Source: JANPBY01 sp963805505 (lineage in GTDB: Bacteria > Actinomycetota > Actinomycetes > DATJPE01). Taken from it: DNA of 64,000 bases. The notes below the pieces were generated by a model that did no database searches, was not told the DNA's origin, and worked only from the letters and a program-made list of their open reading frames with translations. A program made the position numbers and the translations under genes. Location: assembly GCA_963805505.1 (NCBI GenBank), contig CAWDUP010000002.1, forward strand, positions 1 through 64,000, written 5' to 3'. Below, one piece after another: positions 1-8,805 of the stretch; position 1 is the stretch's first letter, and each line of letters starts with the position of its first letter.

Positions 1-270
1 GCGGTCTCCACGTGGTCCGCAGTTAGCACCGTGCAGGACTCACTCGGTGGTGGGATCGAGATCGTGGGCGCGATCTGGGTCTTCCTGATGAGTATCGCGT
101 CGCTGAGGACCGGTGCCCTGCCGCGCGGTCTTTCCATCCTCGGCATCACCACCGGCACGCTGGGCGCCTTCACCCTCATTCCGCTTTCCCAGGAAGGCGC
201 CGCGTCGGCCTTCGGTCTGAGCTTCATCGCCTGGTACTTCTGGGCAGCGTGGGCCCTCACGCGCGACTGA
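1..270 (+). CDS. C-terminal part of an integral membrane protein (5' end outside window)
   Basis: The frame is open from the first base and ends at TGA 268-270, so about 89 C-terminal residues are visible and the true start lies upstream. Three hydrophobic stretches can be seen: one around the IEIVGAIWVFLMSIASL segment, one around LSILGITTGTLGAFTLIPL, and one at the very C-terminus (FGLSFIAWYFWAAWAL). The chain ends in a short charged tail (TRD). This looks like the end of a small multi-pass membrane protein. No catalytic motif is visible, so no function is assigned. A GTG codon at 31 exists but is probably internal. Confidence 0.6.
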   Translation, partial: AVSTWSAVSTVQDSLGGGIEIVGAIWVFLMSIASLRTGALPRGLSILGITTGTLGAFTLIPLSQEGAASAFGLSFIAWYFWAAWALTRD

Positions 271-517
271 TCTCCCAGTCGACGCGGTAGCGTCAACTGA
301 TCCGCCGAATGGCAACGAACGGGGCGATCCGAGGTGCGCAATCGCCCCGTTTGGAACCACTCGTCGAGTCACCCCGATGACCCCAACGGGTCCCAACCCC
401 CGGGATGCCACCGCTGGCCGGCCATCTGCCGACTGGGTTTCCCTGCAGCCTGCCGAAATACGGATCAGGGGCTCGACCACCAAGATCGGTGATCAAGCCC
501 CTGACCTGCACTTACGT

Positions 518-594
518 TGGTAGCGGGGGCGGGATTTGAACCCGCGACCTCTGGGTTATGAGCCCAGCGAGCTACCGAGCTGCTCCACCCCGCG
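518..594 (-). tRNA. initiator tRNA-fMet (CAT)
   Basis: Read on the minus strand, a 77-nt cloverleaf with anticodon CAT can be drawn. The anticodon stem carries three consecutive G:C pairs (GGG/CCC), and the 1-72 position is unpaired (C1 opposite U72). Both are hallmarks of bacterial initiator tRNA. The T-arm reads GGTTCAAATC, and the 3' CCA is encoded (TGGT on the plus strand at 518-521). Confidence 0.95.
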
Positions 595-652
595 TCGGTC
601 CATCCACTGTAGTCCAAGGCCAGCCACGCGGCCAACTCCGGACAACCGATAG

Positions 653-3592
653 TTAGCCCGAAGGAGCCGGGCTAGCTTCCGGCGAAGCACTCGCGGTGGG
701 ATCCGGCACCGGTGCTCCGGAGGCACGCTCCTGCGCAGCCACCGCGCGGGCGATGGCGTCGGACAAGTCCTGCTGGGCCTGCCCGTAGGCCGCGAAATCC
801 CCGTCCTTCAGAGCCTGCTCGGAAGCAATGAGCGCGGCTTCGGCATCGGCAAGTGCGCGACTCAAGTCATCGGACGCCGTGCCGTCTCCGTTACCGCCGT
901 TGCCGCCGTTCCCTCCGTTGCCTCCCCCACCGGCGGTGACCCCGAACACCTGCTCCAGGGACTGCTCGAGCGTGTCGGAGTAGCCGACGTTGCTCCCAAA
1001 GGCCACCAAGACCTTGCGCAACAACGGGTACGACTCCGCGCCAGAGGATCGGATGTACAGCGGCTCAACGTAGATCAGGCCGCCGCCCACCGGGAGGGTG
1101 AGCAAATTGCCCAGCTCGACCTCCGCACCTTGACTGCGGAACAGGGACAGGTCACGAGCCACGACAGGGTCCGACTCGAAGTTGTTCTGCACCTGCGTAG
1201 GCCCGGGGATGGTGGTGTTTCGAGGAAGGCGGAGCAGCCGAATGGTCCCGTAGTCGGGGCCGGGCTCGGCGTTGGCGGCCATGAACGCCGCCAACGTCTC
1301 CCGCTTCTGCGGCGCGAACGTCGTCGTCAAGCTGAATGCCGCCGACGTCTGACCCGGCATCTGGACCGACAGGTAGTACGGAGGCTGGGAGACGGAGGTG
1401 GACCCCTCGTTCGTGGGGTCGGTGGGCACCTTCCAGAAGTCCTGCCCGCTGTAGAACTCCAGCGGGGTCGTCACGTGGTAGCGCGAAAGAATGTCGCGCT
1501 GCACCTTGAACATGTCCTCGGGGTAGCGCAGGTGCTTCAGCAGGTCCGGAGGGATCGTGTCATAGCCGGAAACCGTTCCGGGGAAAGCGCTCTCCCACAC
1601 CTTCAGCACCGGATCCGTGCTGTCCCACTCGTAGAGCTTCACCGTGCCGTCGTACGCATCGACGACGGCTTTCACGGAATTGCGAAGGTAGTTGACCTGA
1701 CCTGCCTGTTGCGCCGCCACCGAGCTCTTCAGCGTCAAGGTGTCCTGTGTCGCGTCGCCCAACGACGTCCGCTGGGAGTACGGATAACCGTTGGAGGTCG
1801 TGTAGCCATCCACGATCCACACGATGCGGCCATCGACCACGGCCGGGTAGGCGTCACCGTCGACGGTGAGCCATGGGGCGACCTGCTCGACGCGCTCCCT
1901 CGGCGTGCGGTCCCAGAGGATCTTGGACTCGGAGTTGACCAAGTTGGACAACAAGATGTTGCCCTCTTGGAAGCGCACGGCGAATACCAACCGGTTGAAC
2001 AGCGAACCGACCGGCACTCCGCCCAGACCGGCGTAGGTGTTGTTCGCCTGACCGGTCGGGCTGGAGTCGTCTGGGAAGTCGAGCTCTTGCGGCGCAGCGC
2101 CTGGAGGCGCTCCCACGATCGAGTAGACCTTCGTGTTCTCGCCGAAGTAGATCCGAGGCTCGTCGACGGTGATCTTGCCTTGGGTGGGGATGTCATAGGA
2201 CACGAAGTCCGGCCGCCCCCCACTGTCCGATGTGTTGCCATACGCGGCAACGAAACCGAAGCCGTGGGTGAAGGTCGTGTGCACATTGGCGAAGTTCTGC
2301 TGACCTGCTGGTAGGCCCGAGTAGTCGATCTCTCGAACCGACACCACGGTGTCGCGCTCGACGCCGTCAATCGTGTAGCGATCGACGTCAAGGGGGTCGG
2401 GGAAGCCGTAGAAGCCACGGATCTGCTGCAGCTGTTGGAAGGTTCGCGAGACCACCCCTGGGTCGAGCAGCCGGACGTTCTCAACGGTAGCCCGATCAGC
2501 CTTCAAGGCCTCGGGCGTCGGAGTCGACGTGGCGGCGTACTCCTGCTCGTCGATACCCGAAAGCCCATAGGCCGCACGGGTGGCGTCGATGTTGCGGGAG
2601 ATGTACGGGCTCTCCTTCACCGGTTCCGAGGGCCTGACCTGGAACTGCTGGACGATCGCGGGATAGATCCCACCGATGACCACAGCCGACAGGACGAGCA
2701 GTCCCAGCGCGAGCACAGGCAGTTGCCACGTCCGTCGGAACACGTTGGCAAAGAAGAGGATCGCGCAGACGATCGCGATCCACAGCAAGATGTTCTTCGC
2801 CGGCAAGATGGCCTTGATGTCGGTGTAGCCGGCCCCGGTGAACCTCGTGCCGTCGGAGATCACCAAGTCGTATCGGTCGAGCCAGTACGACACCGCCTTG
2901 AGCAGCACGAACAGTCCGAGCAGGACTGACAGGTGCGCGCGAGCCGCCGGAGTGAACCGTTCCCCCGGTGACTGGAGCTTGATCCCTCCGTAGAGGTAGT
3001 GGACAACGGCAGCGGCCACGAGACAGACGAAGACCGTCGCGAAACCGAACCCCACCAGGTAGCGCAGGAACGGCAGCCGAAAGGCGTAGAACGAGATGTC
3101 CGTGCCGAACTGCGCGTCGCTGGTACCGAAGGGCTGGCTGTTGGAGAACAAGAGGAACTGCCGCCATTGGCCGGCAGCCGTACCGCCAGCCAACACACCG
3201 AGCAGGACAGCGATGCCAATGACAACCCTGCGTCGCACCGGCTCCAAGGACACCCGATACCGCTCGAGATTCTGTTGCTCCTGCGTCATGCCGCGAAAGG
3301 CCGGCCTCAGGTGGTAGGCGAGCCAAATCGAGAAAAGGACCGCGGCACCCATGAGCAGACCGAAAAGGCCGAACAGGAGCAATCGCGTCGTCAGCTGCTT
3401 GGTATAGACACTCGTAAACCCGACCGACTTGAACCACAAGAACTCGGTGTAGTAGCCGGTGAACACGACGAACAGGACGAGTACGGCCCCGAGGATCGCC
3501 AACGTGGGCAGCAGCACCCTCCCCCGCCCACGGCCGGGGCGAATCCGCACCGGGCCTGAGGGGTCCTGAGGCGGCGGTCCGTCGGGCGGCAT
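653..3592 (-). CDS. UPF0182 family large membrane protein
   Basis: A 979-residue protein of the UPF0182 family, conserved in actinobacteria and of unknown function. The N-terminal third contains about seven hydrophobic segments (for example LLPTLAILGAVLVLFVVFTGYY near residues 20-40, then GLFGLLMGAAVLFSIWLAY). The rest is a large, mostly soluble, presumably extracytoplasmic domain. The tail is a Gly/Asn repeat followed by an Ala-rich helix and a Pro/Ser end. I chose the ATG at 3592: the frame is open further upstream, but that part overlaps the divergent gene starting at 3730, reads as low-complexity sequence, and family members begin just before the first membrane helix. Synteny with the PDZ-Lon protease gene matches mycobacteria. 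Confidence 0.92.
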   Translation of the reverse strand: MPPDGPPPQDPSGPVRIRPGRGRGRVLLPTLAILGAVLVLFVVFTGYYTEFLWFKSVGFTSVYTKQLTTRLLLFGLFGLLMGAAVLFSIWLAYHLRPAFRGMTQEQQNLERYRVSLEPVRRRVVIGIAVLLGVLAGGTAAGQWRQFLLFSNSQPFGTSDAQFGTDISFYAFRLPFLRYLVGFGFATVFVCLVAAAVVHYLYGGIKLQSPGERFTPAARAHLSVLLGLFVLLKAVSYWLDRYDLVISDGTRFTGAGYTDIKAILPAKNILLWIAIVCAILFFANVFRRTWQLPVLALGLLVLSAVVIGGIYPAIVQQFQVRPSEPVKESPYISRNIDATRAAYGLSGIDEQEYAATSTPTPEALKADRATVENVRLLDPGVVSRTFQQLQQIRGFYGFPDPLDVDRYTIDGVERDTVVSVREIDYSGLPAGQQNFANVHTTFTHGFGFVAAYGNTSDSGGRPDFVSYDIPTQGKITVDEPRIYFGENTKVYSIVGAPPGAAPQELDFPDDSSPTGQANNTYAGLGGVPVGSLFNRLVFAVRFQEGNILLSNLVNSESKILWDRTPRERVEQVAPWLTVDGDAYPAVVDGRIVWIVDGYTTSNGYPYSQRTSLGDATQDTLTLKSSVAAQQAGQVNYLRNSVKAVVDAYDGTVKLYEWDSTDPVLKVWESAFPGTVSGYDTIPPDLLKHLRYPEDMFKVQRDILSRYHVTTPLEFYSGQDFWKVPTDPTNEGSTSVSQPPYYLSVQMPGQTSAAFSLTTTFAPQKRETLAAFMAANAEPGPDYGTIRLLRLPRNTTIPGPTQVQNNFESDPVVARDLSLFRSQGAEVELGNLLTLPVGGGLIYVEPLYIRSSGAESYPLLRKVLVAFGSNVGYSDTLEQSLEQVFGVTAGGGGNGGNGGNGGNGDGTASDDLSRALADAEAALIASEQALKDGDFAAYGQAQQDLSDAIARAVAAQERASGAPVPDPTASASPEASPAPSG
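888..923. repeat. 9-bp tandem repeat coding for a Gly-Gly-Asn linker
   Basis: Four imperfect 9-bp units of the form CCGTTGCCG lie inside the UPF0182 gene. On the minus strand they encode a GGN tripeptide repeat that links the main domain to the C-terminal helix. All units are 9 bp long, so the frame is kept. Confidence 0.7.
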
Positions 3593-3729
3593 CTCGTACG
3601 ACACTTCGACAAAGTACCTGGCGATCGCCACGGCACCACCATCGAGGCAGCCCGGTATCCGATCGATATCAGTCCGTGACTCCGAGCCGGCCACCAACGT
3701 GTCGTGCTGACATGCGAGAGGATCTATCC

Positions 3730-4260
3730 GTGTCGATGCCCCTTCCTCCCGCCCCGGACGCGTTGACTGCGGTCTTGCTGGACATCGAGCGGCACACCGC
3801 GGCTGCTGGCTGGGACCAGCCGTGGCGGGTTTTTGCTCTCGTGGAGACGACCGAGCTGCTCGCACACGCGCCAGCGCTGGCTGACACGCTCGGGCCGGGC
3901 GTTGCTTCGCCATGGACATCGGTGGAACAGGACGATCTCCCCCAGGCGGCCACGCTCGAAGAGCTCCTGCATCAGCTGGCCTGGCCGAGCACGGTCATCG
4001 GCGCAGCGCTGGTCGTCGAACGAGTGATGCTCCCTGCCGAGGTCGAGGCCGACCTTCCCGCCGACCAGGCCGAGGTCTTGCGGGCCGTGGCAACCCACCC
4101 ACAACGCCAGGAGGTGCGCCTAGGTGCGGCCGTGCTTCGCTCCGGGGGCCGGGCGTGCACCCTGCGTTTCCGCTCTCACGACGATGAACAGTCGGTGCTG
4201 TCGGGAAACGAGCTCGCTCCTCGGCTGACCGACGCACTGCAGGCGACTTTCGACGCCTAG
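3730..4260 (+). CDS. PPA1309 family protein
   Basis: A 176-residue protein recognised as the actinobacterial PPA1309 family; its function is unknown. No signal peptide or membrane segment is visible, and the sequence is acidic and probably cytoplasmic. I place the start at GTG 3730 because GAGAGGA at 3716-3722 is a near-ideal ribosome binding site 7 nt upstream; ATG codons at 3712 and 3736 are alternatives. It is transcribed divergently from the UPF0182 gene and convergently with the PDZ-Lon gene, with which its stop codon overlaps (4257-4260). Confidence 0.85.
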   Translation: MSMPLPPAPDALTAVLLDIERHTAAAGWDQPWRVFALVETTELLAHAPALADTLGPGVASPWTSVEQDDLPQAATLEELLHQLAWPSTVIGAALVVERVMLPAEVEADLPADQAEVLRAVATHPQRQEVRLGAAVLRSGGRACTLRFRSHDDEQSVLSGNELAPRLTDALQATFDA

Positions 4261-5306
4261 CACTTGGGCAGCTGAGCCGAATCACCGACTCGATCCAGCT
4301 TCTCCAGCGATCGCGTGGCCGACTGCAGAGTCTTGGCCTTGACCAGCAGCAGACCGCTGGGCGCGGCCGCTACCGCTTCGGCACAGTTGCTGGGAGGCAC
4401 CATGAACACGGTGGCACCGTCGTCACGAGCTGCGCGCATCTTCTGCTGGATCCCGCCGATCGCGCCGACGCTGCCGTCGACATCCATCGTGCCGGTGCCC
4501 GCCACATGGCGCCCACCGGTCAGAGCACCGGGCGTGAGCTGGTCGTAGATGCCCAGGGCAAACATCAGCCCCGCGCTTGGTCCACCGACGTTGTCGAGCT
4601 GAATGTCGACGGTGACGTCCGAGGAGTAGCCGACCCGCGGAATGATGCCGATCACCGGCCGCTGCGGATCATCCGGCGATGGCTGCGTGGTCACCTTGAC
4701 TGTCTGCTCATCGCCAGATCGGTCGATCCGGAGACGTACGTCTTCACCGGGCGCAACCCGCGAGATCGCTGCGCGCAACTCATCGGGGTTGGTCACCTTG
4801 ACACCGTTGACCGACTCGACCACGTCACCGGCTTCGAGAACCCCGGCCGACGGCCCGTCGGAGGACACCTCCTGCACGACGACCGTGGTCGTCAGCGCAA
4901 CTCCTGCCTGCCGAAGAGCGGCCACCGTCGCCGACTGCTGGCTGTCGATCATGTCCTGGGTGTTCTGCTGGTCGATCTGCTCCGCCGGCACGCCTGGCGG
5001 GTAGAGCAACTCCTCTGGCAGCACCGCCACCGCCGGGCGGATCCACCCGCTCAGCGCGCCGACCAAGGACAGCGGCCTGGACGGCCCGCCGTGCTCCAGC
5101 ACGGTGGTGAGGTCCAGCTGGCCCTCCGTCGGGTAGGTGGGTGCGCCCTCGATGCTGATGAGCTGCTGCCCATCGACCTCGCCCAGGGTGTTGTAGACCG
5201 GACCGGGCAGGAGCGCGACGTAGGGCACTGGCACGACGGATGCGACGACGACAACGACGACGAGGAAAGCCCCCGCGATGAGTTGTCTGAACAGCCGACC
5301 CGACAT
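4257..5306 (-). CDS. PDZ-domain Lon-like (S16) serine protease
   Basis: A 349-residue membrane-anchored protease of the YlbL/PDZ-S16 type. One transmembrane segment covers about residues 9-29 and orients the rest outside the cell. A PDZ domain lies around residues 145-210. A Lon-type catalytic domain follows, with Ser244 in GGPSAG and Lys289 in IGGIQQKM forming the expected Ser-Lys dyad. The family lacks the AAA+ ATPase of true Lon. The start ATG overlaps the TGA of the upstream 66-codon gene (ATGA at 5303-5306), so the two are probably co-translated. Substrates are unknown. The neighbouring UPF0182 and zinc-protease genes are the same as in mycobacteria. Confidence 0.92.
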   Translation of the reverse strand: MSGRLFRQLIAGAFLVVVVVVASVVPVPYVALLPGPVYNTLGEVDGQQLISIEGAPTYPTEGQLDLTTVLEHGGPSRPLSLVGALSGWIRPAVAVLPEELLYPPGVPAEQIDQQNTQDMIDSQQSATVAALRQAGVALTTTVVVQEVSSDGPSAGVLEAGDVVESVNGVKVTNPDELRAAISRVAPGEDVRLRIDRSGDEQTVKVTTQPSPDDPQRPVIGIIPRVGYSSDVTVDIQLDNVGGPSAGLMFALGIYDQLTPGALTGGRHVAGTGTMDVDGSVGAIGGIQQKMRAARDDGATVFMVPPSNCAEAVAAAPSGLLLVKAKTLQSATRSLEKLDRVGDSAQLPKC

Positions 5307-5506
5307 CAGACGGGAGGCTCGGGGTCGTCCCCGGGCGGAGCTGTTCCCGGCCGTGCGGACCGTTCCATCGCCTGCTTGAACCGCAGGTGCTCGGCCATCG
5401 AGTCATGCGGGTCGGCCGGAGGGCGCGTTCGATGGGAAAAGGCCAGCCAGCCAGCTGCTACGACCGTCACCAGCAGCGGCACGAGCAGCCAGTAGAGGAC
5501 AGTCAC
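5306..5506 (-). CDS. small single-pass membrane protein
   Basis: Sixty-six residues: an N-terminal hydrophobic helix (residues 3-22, WLLVPLLVTVVAAGWLAF region), a short basic stretch, then an acidic Pro-rich cytoplasmic tail ending DDPEPPV. It is fused by a stop/start overlap to the PDZ-Lon protease gene downstream, which suggests an accessory or anchoring role for that protease. This is inference only; I do not recognise a family. Confidence 0.75.
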   Translation of the reverse strand: MTVLYWLLVPLLVTVVAAGWLAFSHRTRPPADPHDSMAEHLRFKQAMERSARPGTAPPGDDPEPPV

Positions 5507-5528
5507 CCAGCAAGAGTAAGCGGATAGG

Positions 5529-5954
5529 TCACGGTGAACCGACCCACTCCTCGGCCCCGTCGGTGAAGCGCTGGTGCTTCCAGATGGGGACCTCCGACTT
5601 CAGATCGTCGATGAGCGCTCGGCAAGCTTCGAAGGCCTCCCCCCGATGAGCGGTCGAGACGGCGACCACCACCGCGAGGTCACCCACGGCGAGGTCGCCC
5701 ACGCGATGCTGTGCCGCGACGGCGACGACCCCGAAACGCCCGGCTACCCGCTCGGCGACCTGGCGCAGCACGGCCTCTGCGCTGGGATGCGCGGAGTACG
5801 ACAAGGACGCGACATCCCGTCCCCCGTCGTGGTCTCGGACCGTGCCCACAAAGACGGCGTGCCCACCAGCTGCCGGGTCGGCGACCGCCTCGAGCATGGT
5901 CTCGACGGACAGCGGAGCCGACGTGAGTCCCAGCAGTCCGATCCTCGCCGTCAC
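5529..5954 (-). CDS. moaE: molybdopterin synthase catalytic subunit MoaE
   Basis: A 141-residue protein of the MoaE family, which with the MoaD thiocarboxylate converts cyclic pyranopterin monophosphate to molybdopterin. Diagnostic features are the STAHRGEAF motif (about 100-108) and the C-terminal KSEVPIWKHQ segment, which places Lys119 and Lys126 where the catalytic lysines of E. coli MoaE sit. Length is normal for the family. No moaD is visible in the window, although a MoeZ-type sulfurtransferase that can load such carriers lies at 27.1-28.3 kb. The ATG is followed by a typical N-terminus, and it is divergent from the zinc protease gene. Confidence 0.93.
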   Translation of the reverse strand: MTARIGLLGLTSAPLSVETMLEAVADPAAGGHAVFVGTVRDHDGGRDVASLSYSAHPSAEAVLRQVAERVAGRFGVVAVAAQHRVGDLAVGDLAVVVAVSTAHRGEAFEACRALIDDLKSEVPIWKHQRFTDGAEEWVGSP

Positions 5955-6107
5955 GCCGTCAGCCTACGGGGGCGTCGAGCCGGCGGTCGCTGCGCCTACA
6001 GCGAACCAAACCCCCGAGCGGGAGTTGTGAACGCCTACGGATCGTTAGCGTGGGGTGATGGCCGAGGCAGGAGTGAGCGGCCGCCAGGCAACTGAGAGGT
6101 GGGGCGA

Positions 6108-7460
6108 GTGAGCAACACACCGTTCGGGTTCGTTCCGGGCAACAGTGACGGCGACGACGACGGGGAGGACAGCGGCGAGTCCGCGACGCCCAGCCCCTTC
6201 GGACCCGACAACCCACTGGCCGCACTCTTCGGAGCTGGCGGTGGACCGGCTGACCTCGGGGCCGCCCTTCAGCAGATCGGCAAACTGCTGTCCTACGAGG
6301 GTGGACCGGTCAACTGGGACCTGGCCCGAGACACCGCCCGCAAGGCCGTGGCCGCGGTGGGGGACCGCTCGGTCTCCGATGCCCAACGACGCGCCGTCGA
6401 CGAAGCCGTGCGGCTGGCCGAAGTCTGGCTCGATGGGGTCACCGGACTCCCGTCGGGGACGACCGAGGCAGCCGCCTGGAGTCGCGCAGAGTGGGTCGAA
6501 GGCACCATGGCTGCCTGGCAACGCCTCGTCGAACCAGTGGCTCGCAAGGTCGTTGAGACCTCTAGCACCGCCATTCCCGAACAGATGCAGGCGTTGGCCG
6601 GCCCGATGGCAGGTATGGCTCAGCAGCTCACCGGGGCCATGTTCGGAGGCCAAGTCGGACAGGGCGTCGGCCAGCTGGCGGGCGAGGTGCTCACCGGCTC
6701 GGACATCGGCTTCCCGCAAGGACCTGCGGGAGTAGCGATCCTCGTTCCCGCCAACATCGCCGAGTACGGCTCCGGGCTGGGCATCCCCGAGGACGAGGTG
6801 CTGCTCTACCTGGCCCTGCGCGAAGCGGCCCACCACCGGCTGGCAGCGCACGCCCCGTGGTTGGAGGGGACCCTGGAAGCCGCCGTGGCCGACTACGCCG
6901 CAGGCATCACCGTCGACACCGCGCGATTGGAGGACGTGGTCCGCGAGATCGACCCCAACCAGCTCGACCAGCTGCAAGGGGTGTTGGAGCAGGGCATGTT
7001 GACGCCGGAGGACACGCCCGCCCAGCGACAGGCGCTAGCCCGGCTGGAGACGCTGCTGGCCCTCGTCGAAGGATGGGTCGACGTCGTCGTCTCGGCGGCC
7101 GCCGTGACGCTGCCGTCCCGCTCTGCGCTTCGCGAAGCGCTGCGCAGACGCCGGGCGAGCGGGGGCCCCGCGGAACAGACGTTCGGAACCCTGGTCGGGT
7201 TGGAGCTTCGACCTCGACGTTGCCGTGACGCGGCGGCTTTGTGGGAGGCGCTCGCGGAGTCCCGTGGCGCTGATGGTCGCGACGCGGTCTGGAGCCACCC
7301 CGACCTGCTTCCCTCGGCCGCCGACCTCGACGATCCAACCGCGTTCGTGAGCTCCGGCGCCGACGACGTGCTCGACCTGTCCGGTCTGGATGACCTGCCC
7401 TCGACACGAGTCGATGGCGATGAGAACTCCGACGGCCAGGACAGCCCCGGACCGACGTGA
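6108..7460 (+). CDS. DUF2342-type zinc-dependent metalloprotease family protein
   Basis: A 450-residue protein of the actinobacterial family annotated as zinc-dependent metalloprotease (Rv3195-like, related to the F420-biosynthesis-associated hydrolases). The metal site is a modified motif in LYLALREAAHHRLAAHAPWL (around residue 240), where Glu precedes a His pair rather than a textbook HExxH. The N-terminus is acidic and low complexity, and the C-terminus is an Asp-rich tail. GTG 6108 is preferred because GAGAGG (6094-6099) is correctly spaced; GTG at 6099 lies within that ribosome binding site. Its TGA overlaps a GTG at 7457 that was probably the original start of the following NUDIX gene. 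Confidence 0.87.
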   Translation: MSNTPFGFVPGNSDGDDDGEDSGESATPSPFGPDNPLAALFGAGGGPADLGAALQQIGKLLSYEGGPVNWDLARDTARKAVAAVGDRSVSDAQRRAVDEAVRLAEVWLDGVTGLPSGTTEAAAWSRAEWVEGTMAAWQRLVEPVARKVVETSSTAIPEQMQALAGPMAGMAQQLTGAMFGGQVGQGVGQLAGEVLTGSDIGFPQGPAGVAILVPANIAEYGSGLGIPEDEVLLYLALREAAHHRLAAHAPWLEGTLEAAVADYAAGITVDTARLEDVVREIDPNQLDQLQGVLEQGMLTPEDTPAQRQALARLETLLALVEGWVDVVVSAAAVTLPSRSALREALRRRRASGGPAEQTFGTLVGLELRPRRCRDAAALWEALAESRGADGRDAVWSHPDLLPSAADLDDPTAFVSSGADDVLDLSGLDDLPSTRVDGDENSDGQDSPGPT

Positions 7461-7470
7461 GCCTGCCTCC

Positions 7471-7531
7471 GGACCTGAACGCGAACCTGAACCGCGAACC
7501 TGAATGCGAACCTGAATGCGGACCTGCATGC
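7471..7531. repeat. 12-bp tandem repeat (5 units), one unit 13 nt long
   Basis: Five units: 7471-7482, 7483-7495, 7496-7507, 7508-7519 and 7520-7531. The consensus is GAACCTGAATGC. The second unit has one extra C and is 13 nt. In the right frame the array codes for an Asn-Leu-Asn-Ala repeat. The array fills the space just before the GTG used for the NUDIX gene and replaces any Shine-Dalgarno sequence. Confidence 0.92.
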
Positions 7532-7538
7532 GAACGCG

Positions 7539-8072
7539 GTGTCTGTCCTGGAGTCCTGGACGGCACCCAACGACGATCAAGAGGCGTTGCGGCTTCGCTA
7601 CCTCGACCACCTGGCGCGAAACCCAGACGGCATCGCTCGTGGCTGCGCGCCAGACCACCTCACGGCGAGCCTGCTCGTGATGGCTCCCGACCGAAGCCAG
7701 GTGCTCCTCACGCTGCATGCCCGTGCGCGACGCTGGTTTCAGTTCGGCGGTCACGCCGAGGCCGGTGATCAGACTCTGGAGATCGCGGCGTTGCGAGAAG
7801 GTCAGGAGGAGAGCGGGCTCGCGAACCTGCTCGTGGTCCCTGGTGGTCCGGTCGACCTCGATCTGCACGAGGTGAGGTGCAGCAACCCACTCGCGCGCCG
7901 TCACCTCGACGTCCGCTATCTCGCCCTCGCGAGTCCGGATCTCGCACCCACGGTGAGCGAGGAGTCGGTGGACGTGCGCTGGTGGCCCGCCGACGAGCTG
8001 CCCGGTGAACTGAGCGACCTCGGTGGCTTGATCGAACACGCTGTGCGCCGCCTGGATCAGCTCAGCGGCTAG
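7539..8072 (+). CDS. NUDIX hydrolase (probable original start at 7457, frame broken in repeat)
   Basis: A 177-residue NUDIX-fold pyrophosphohydrolase of unknown substrate. The NUDIX box runs from FGGHAEAGD through REGQEESGL (about residues 68-91), with the spacing variant common in actinobacterial members. GTG 7539 is the first start codon in the intact frame but has no ribosome binding site. If the 13-nt repeat unit at 7483-7495 lost one base, the frame would open from GTG 7457. That GTG overlaps the stop of the zinc-protease gene (GTGA) and would add an Asn-Leu-Asn-Ala repeat N-terminus. The gene therefore may be weakly expressed, phase variable, or affected by a sequencing error. Its stop overlaps the convergent metallopeptidase gene by 4 bp. 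Confidence 0.85.
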   Translation: MSVLESWTAPNDDQEALRLRYLDHLARNPDGIARGCAPDHLTASLLVMAPDRSQVLLTLHARARRWFQFGGHAEAGDQTLEIAALREGQEESGLANLLVVPGGPVDLDLHEVRCSNPLARRHLDVRYLALASPDLAPTVSEESVDVRWWPADELPGELSDLGGLIEHAVRRLDQLSG

Positions 8073-8671
8073 AGCAAGGACGAGGCGTCGTCACGCGGAT
8101 CTGCTTGCCCGGGGTCATCGTCGGAGAGACCCAGCTGCCCGGCCGTTGAGAATCCGTCGAGATAGCCCCGCGCGCGCTCGAGCTTCGGATAACCGGCGAG
8201 CAACGCCCAAAAGTCTGGTCCATGGCTGGCTTCGAGCAGGTGGGCCAGCTCGTGCAACAAGACGTAGTCGACGACGTAGCCGGGCATGGCCTGCAACCGG
8301 CTGGACAGCCGAATCGAGCCGGTGGATGGCGTGCACGACCCCCAACGGCCGTTCTGGTTGTCCACCCACCGCACGCTGTCGGGCTTGGCGCGACCACCCA
8401 GATAGCCGGCCGACAGCCGCTCGGCCCGCACGGACAACGCAGCGTCGGTTGGCTTTCGACGGCGCTCGGAGGCCTCCAACCTGGCGACCATCGCGGCGAC
8501 CCATTGCGCCTCCTGCTCCCGCGACATCCGGGCCGGCAACAACACGATCGTGCGCTCTCCTTCGCGGTAGGCGCTCACCGTCCGGCGACGGCGAGCGCTT
8601 CGGCGCACTTCGACGTCCGGGTGGCCAGCCACGGATGCAGCTGAAGAACGGGTGGCGGATCGACGGCTCAT
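8069..8671 (-). CDS. YgjP-like (M48-type) metallopeptidase
   Basis: A 200-residue protein with the YgjP/WLM-type zinc peptidase domain. A basic N-terminal segment is followed by a conserved NGRWGSC motif and then the catalytic helix LLHELAHLLEASHGPDFW. Here HELAH supplies two zinc ligands and the catalytic Glu, and the downstream His is the third ligand. The family is often called UPF/DUF45. Its substrate is not established. The gene is single and tail-to-tail with the NUDIX gene; the upstream 495-bp gap contains DnaA-box-like sequences. Confidence 0.88.
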   Translation of the reverse strand: MSRRSATRSSAASVAGHPDVEVRRSARRRRTVSAYREGERTIVLLPARMSREQEAQWVAAMVARLEASERRRKPTDAALSVRAERLSAGYLGGRAKPDSVRWVDNQNGRWGSCTPSTGSIRLSSRLQAMPGYVVDYVLLHELAHLLEASHGPDFWALLAGYPKLERARGYLDGFSTAGQLGLSDDDPGQADPRDDASSLL

Positions 8672-8769
8672 GAGCCGACCCTAGGCGGCCGCACCCCCAA
8701 CTTCGCGGAAGGAAGTTTTCCTCCACATCCAGGGGACGACGTCCGCGCAGGTCAGAACGGCTGCCGACG

Positions 8770-8783
8770 GGGTCGTACGACCC
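8770..8783. promoter_or_regulatory. 14-bp perfect palindrome, possible operator
   Basis: GGGTCGTACGACCC reads identically on both strands. It lies about 100 bp upstream of the metallopeptidase start and 36 bp to the left of the first DnaA-box-like element. A dimeric repressor site is possible; no regulator can be named. Confidence 0.4.
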
Positions 8784-8805
8784 TGTCAACAGGGCCGCAC
8801 ACCGG

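Noticed and set aside
1130..2314. 394-codon plus-strand ORF
   Set aside because: Antisense shadow of the UPF0182 gene; Arg/His/Gly-rich composition typical of the opposite strand in high-GC DNA and no motif.
3593..3919. N-terminal extension of the UPF0182 ORF (about 109 residues)
   Set aside because: It overlaps the divergent PPA1309 gene with its good ribosome binding site, is low-complexity, and family members start near 3592.
7471..7531. CRISPR array
   Set aside because: Units are contiguous 12-mers without spacers and there are no cas genes in the window.
7457..7768. 103-codon ORF starting in the 12-bp repeat
   Set aside because: Only its first codons are meaningful (probable original NUDIX start); after the 13-nt unit it is a shadow of the NUDIX frame.
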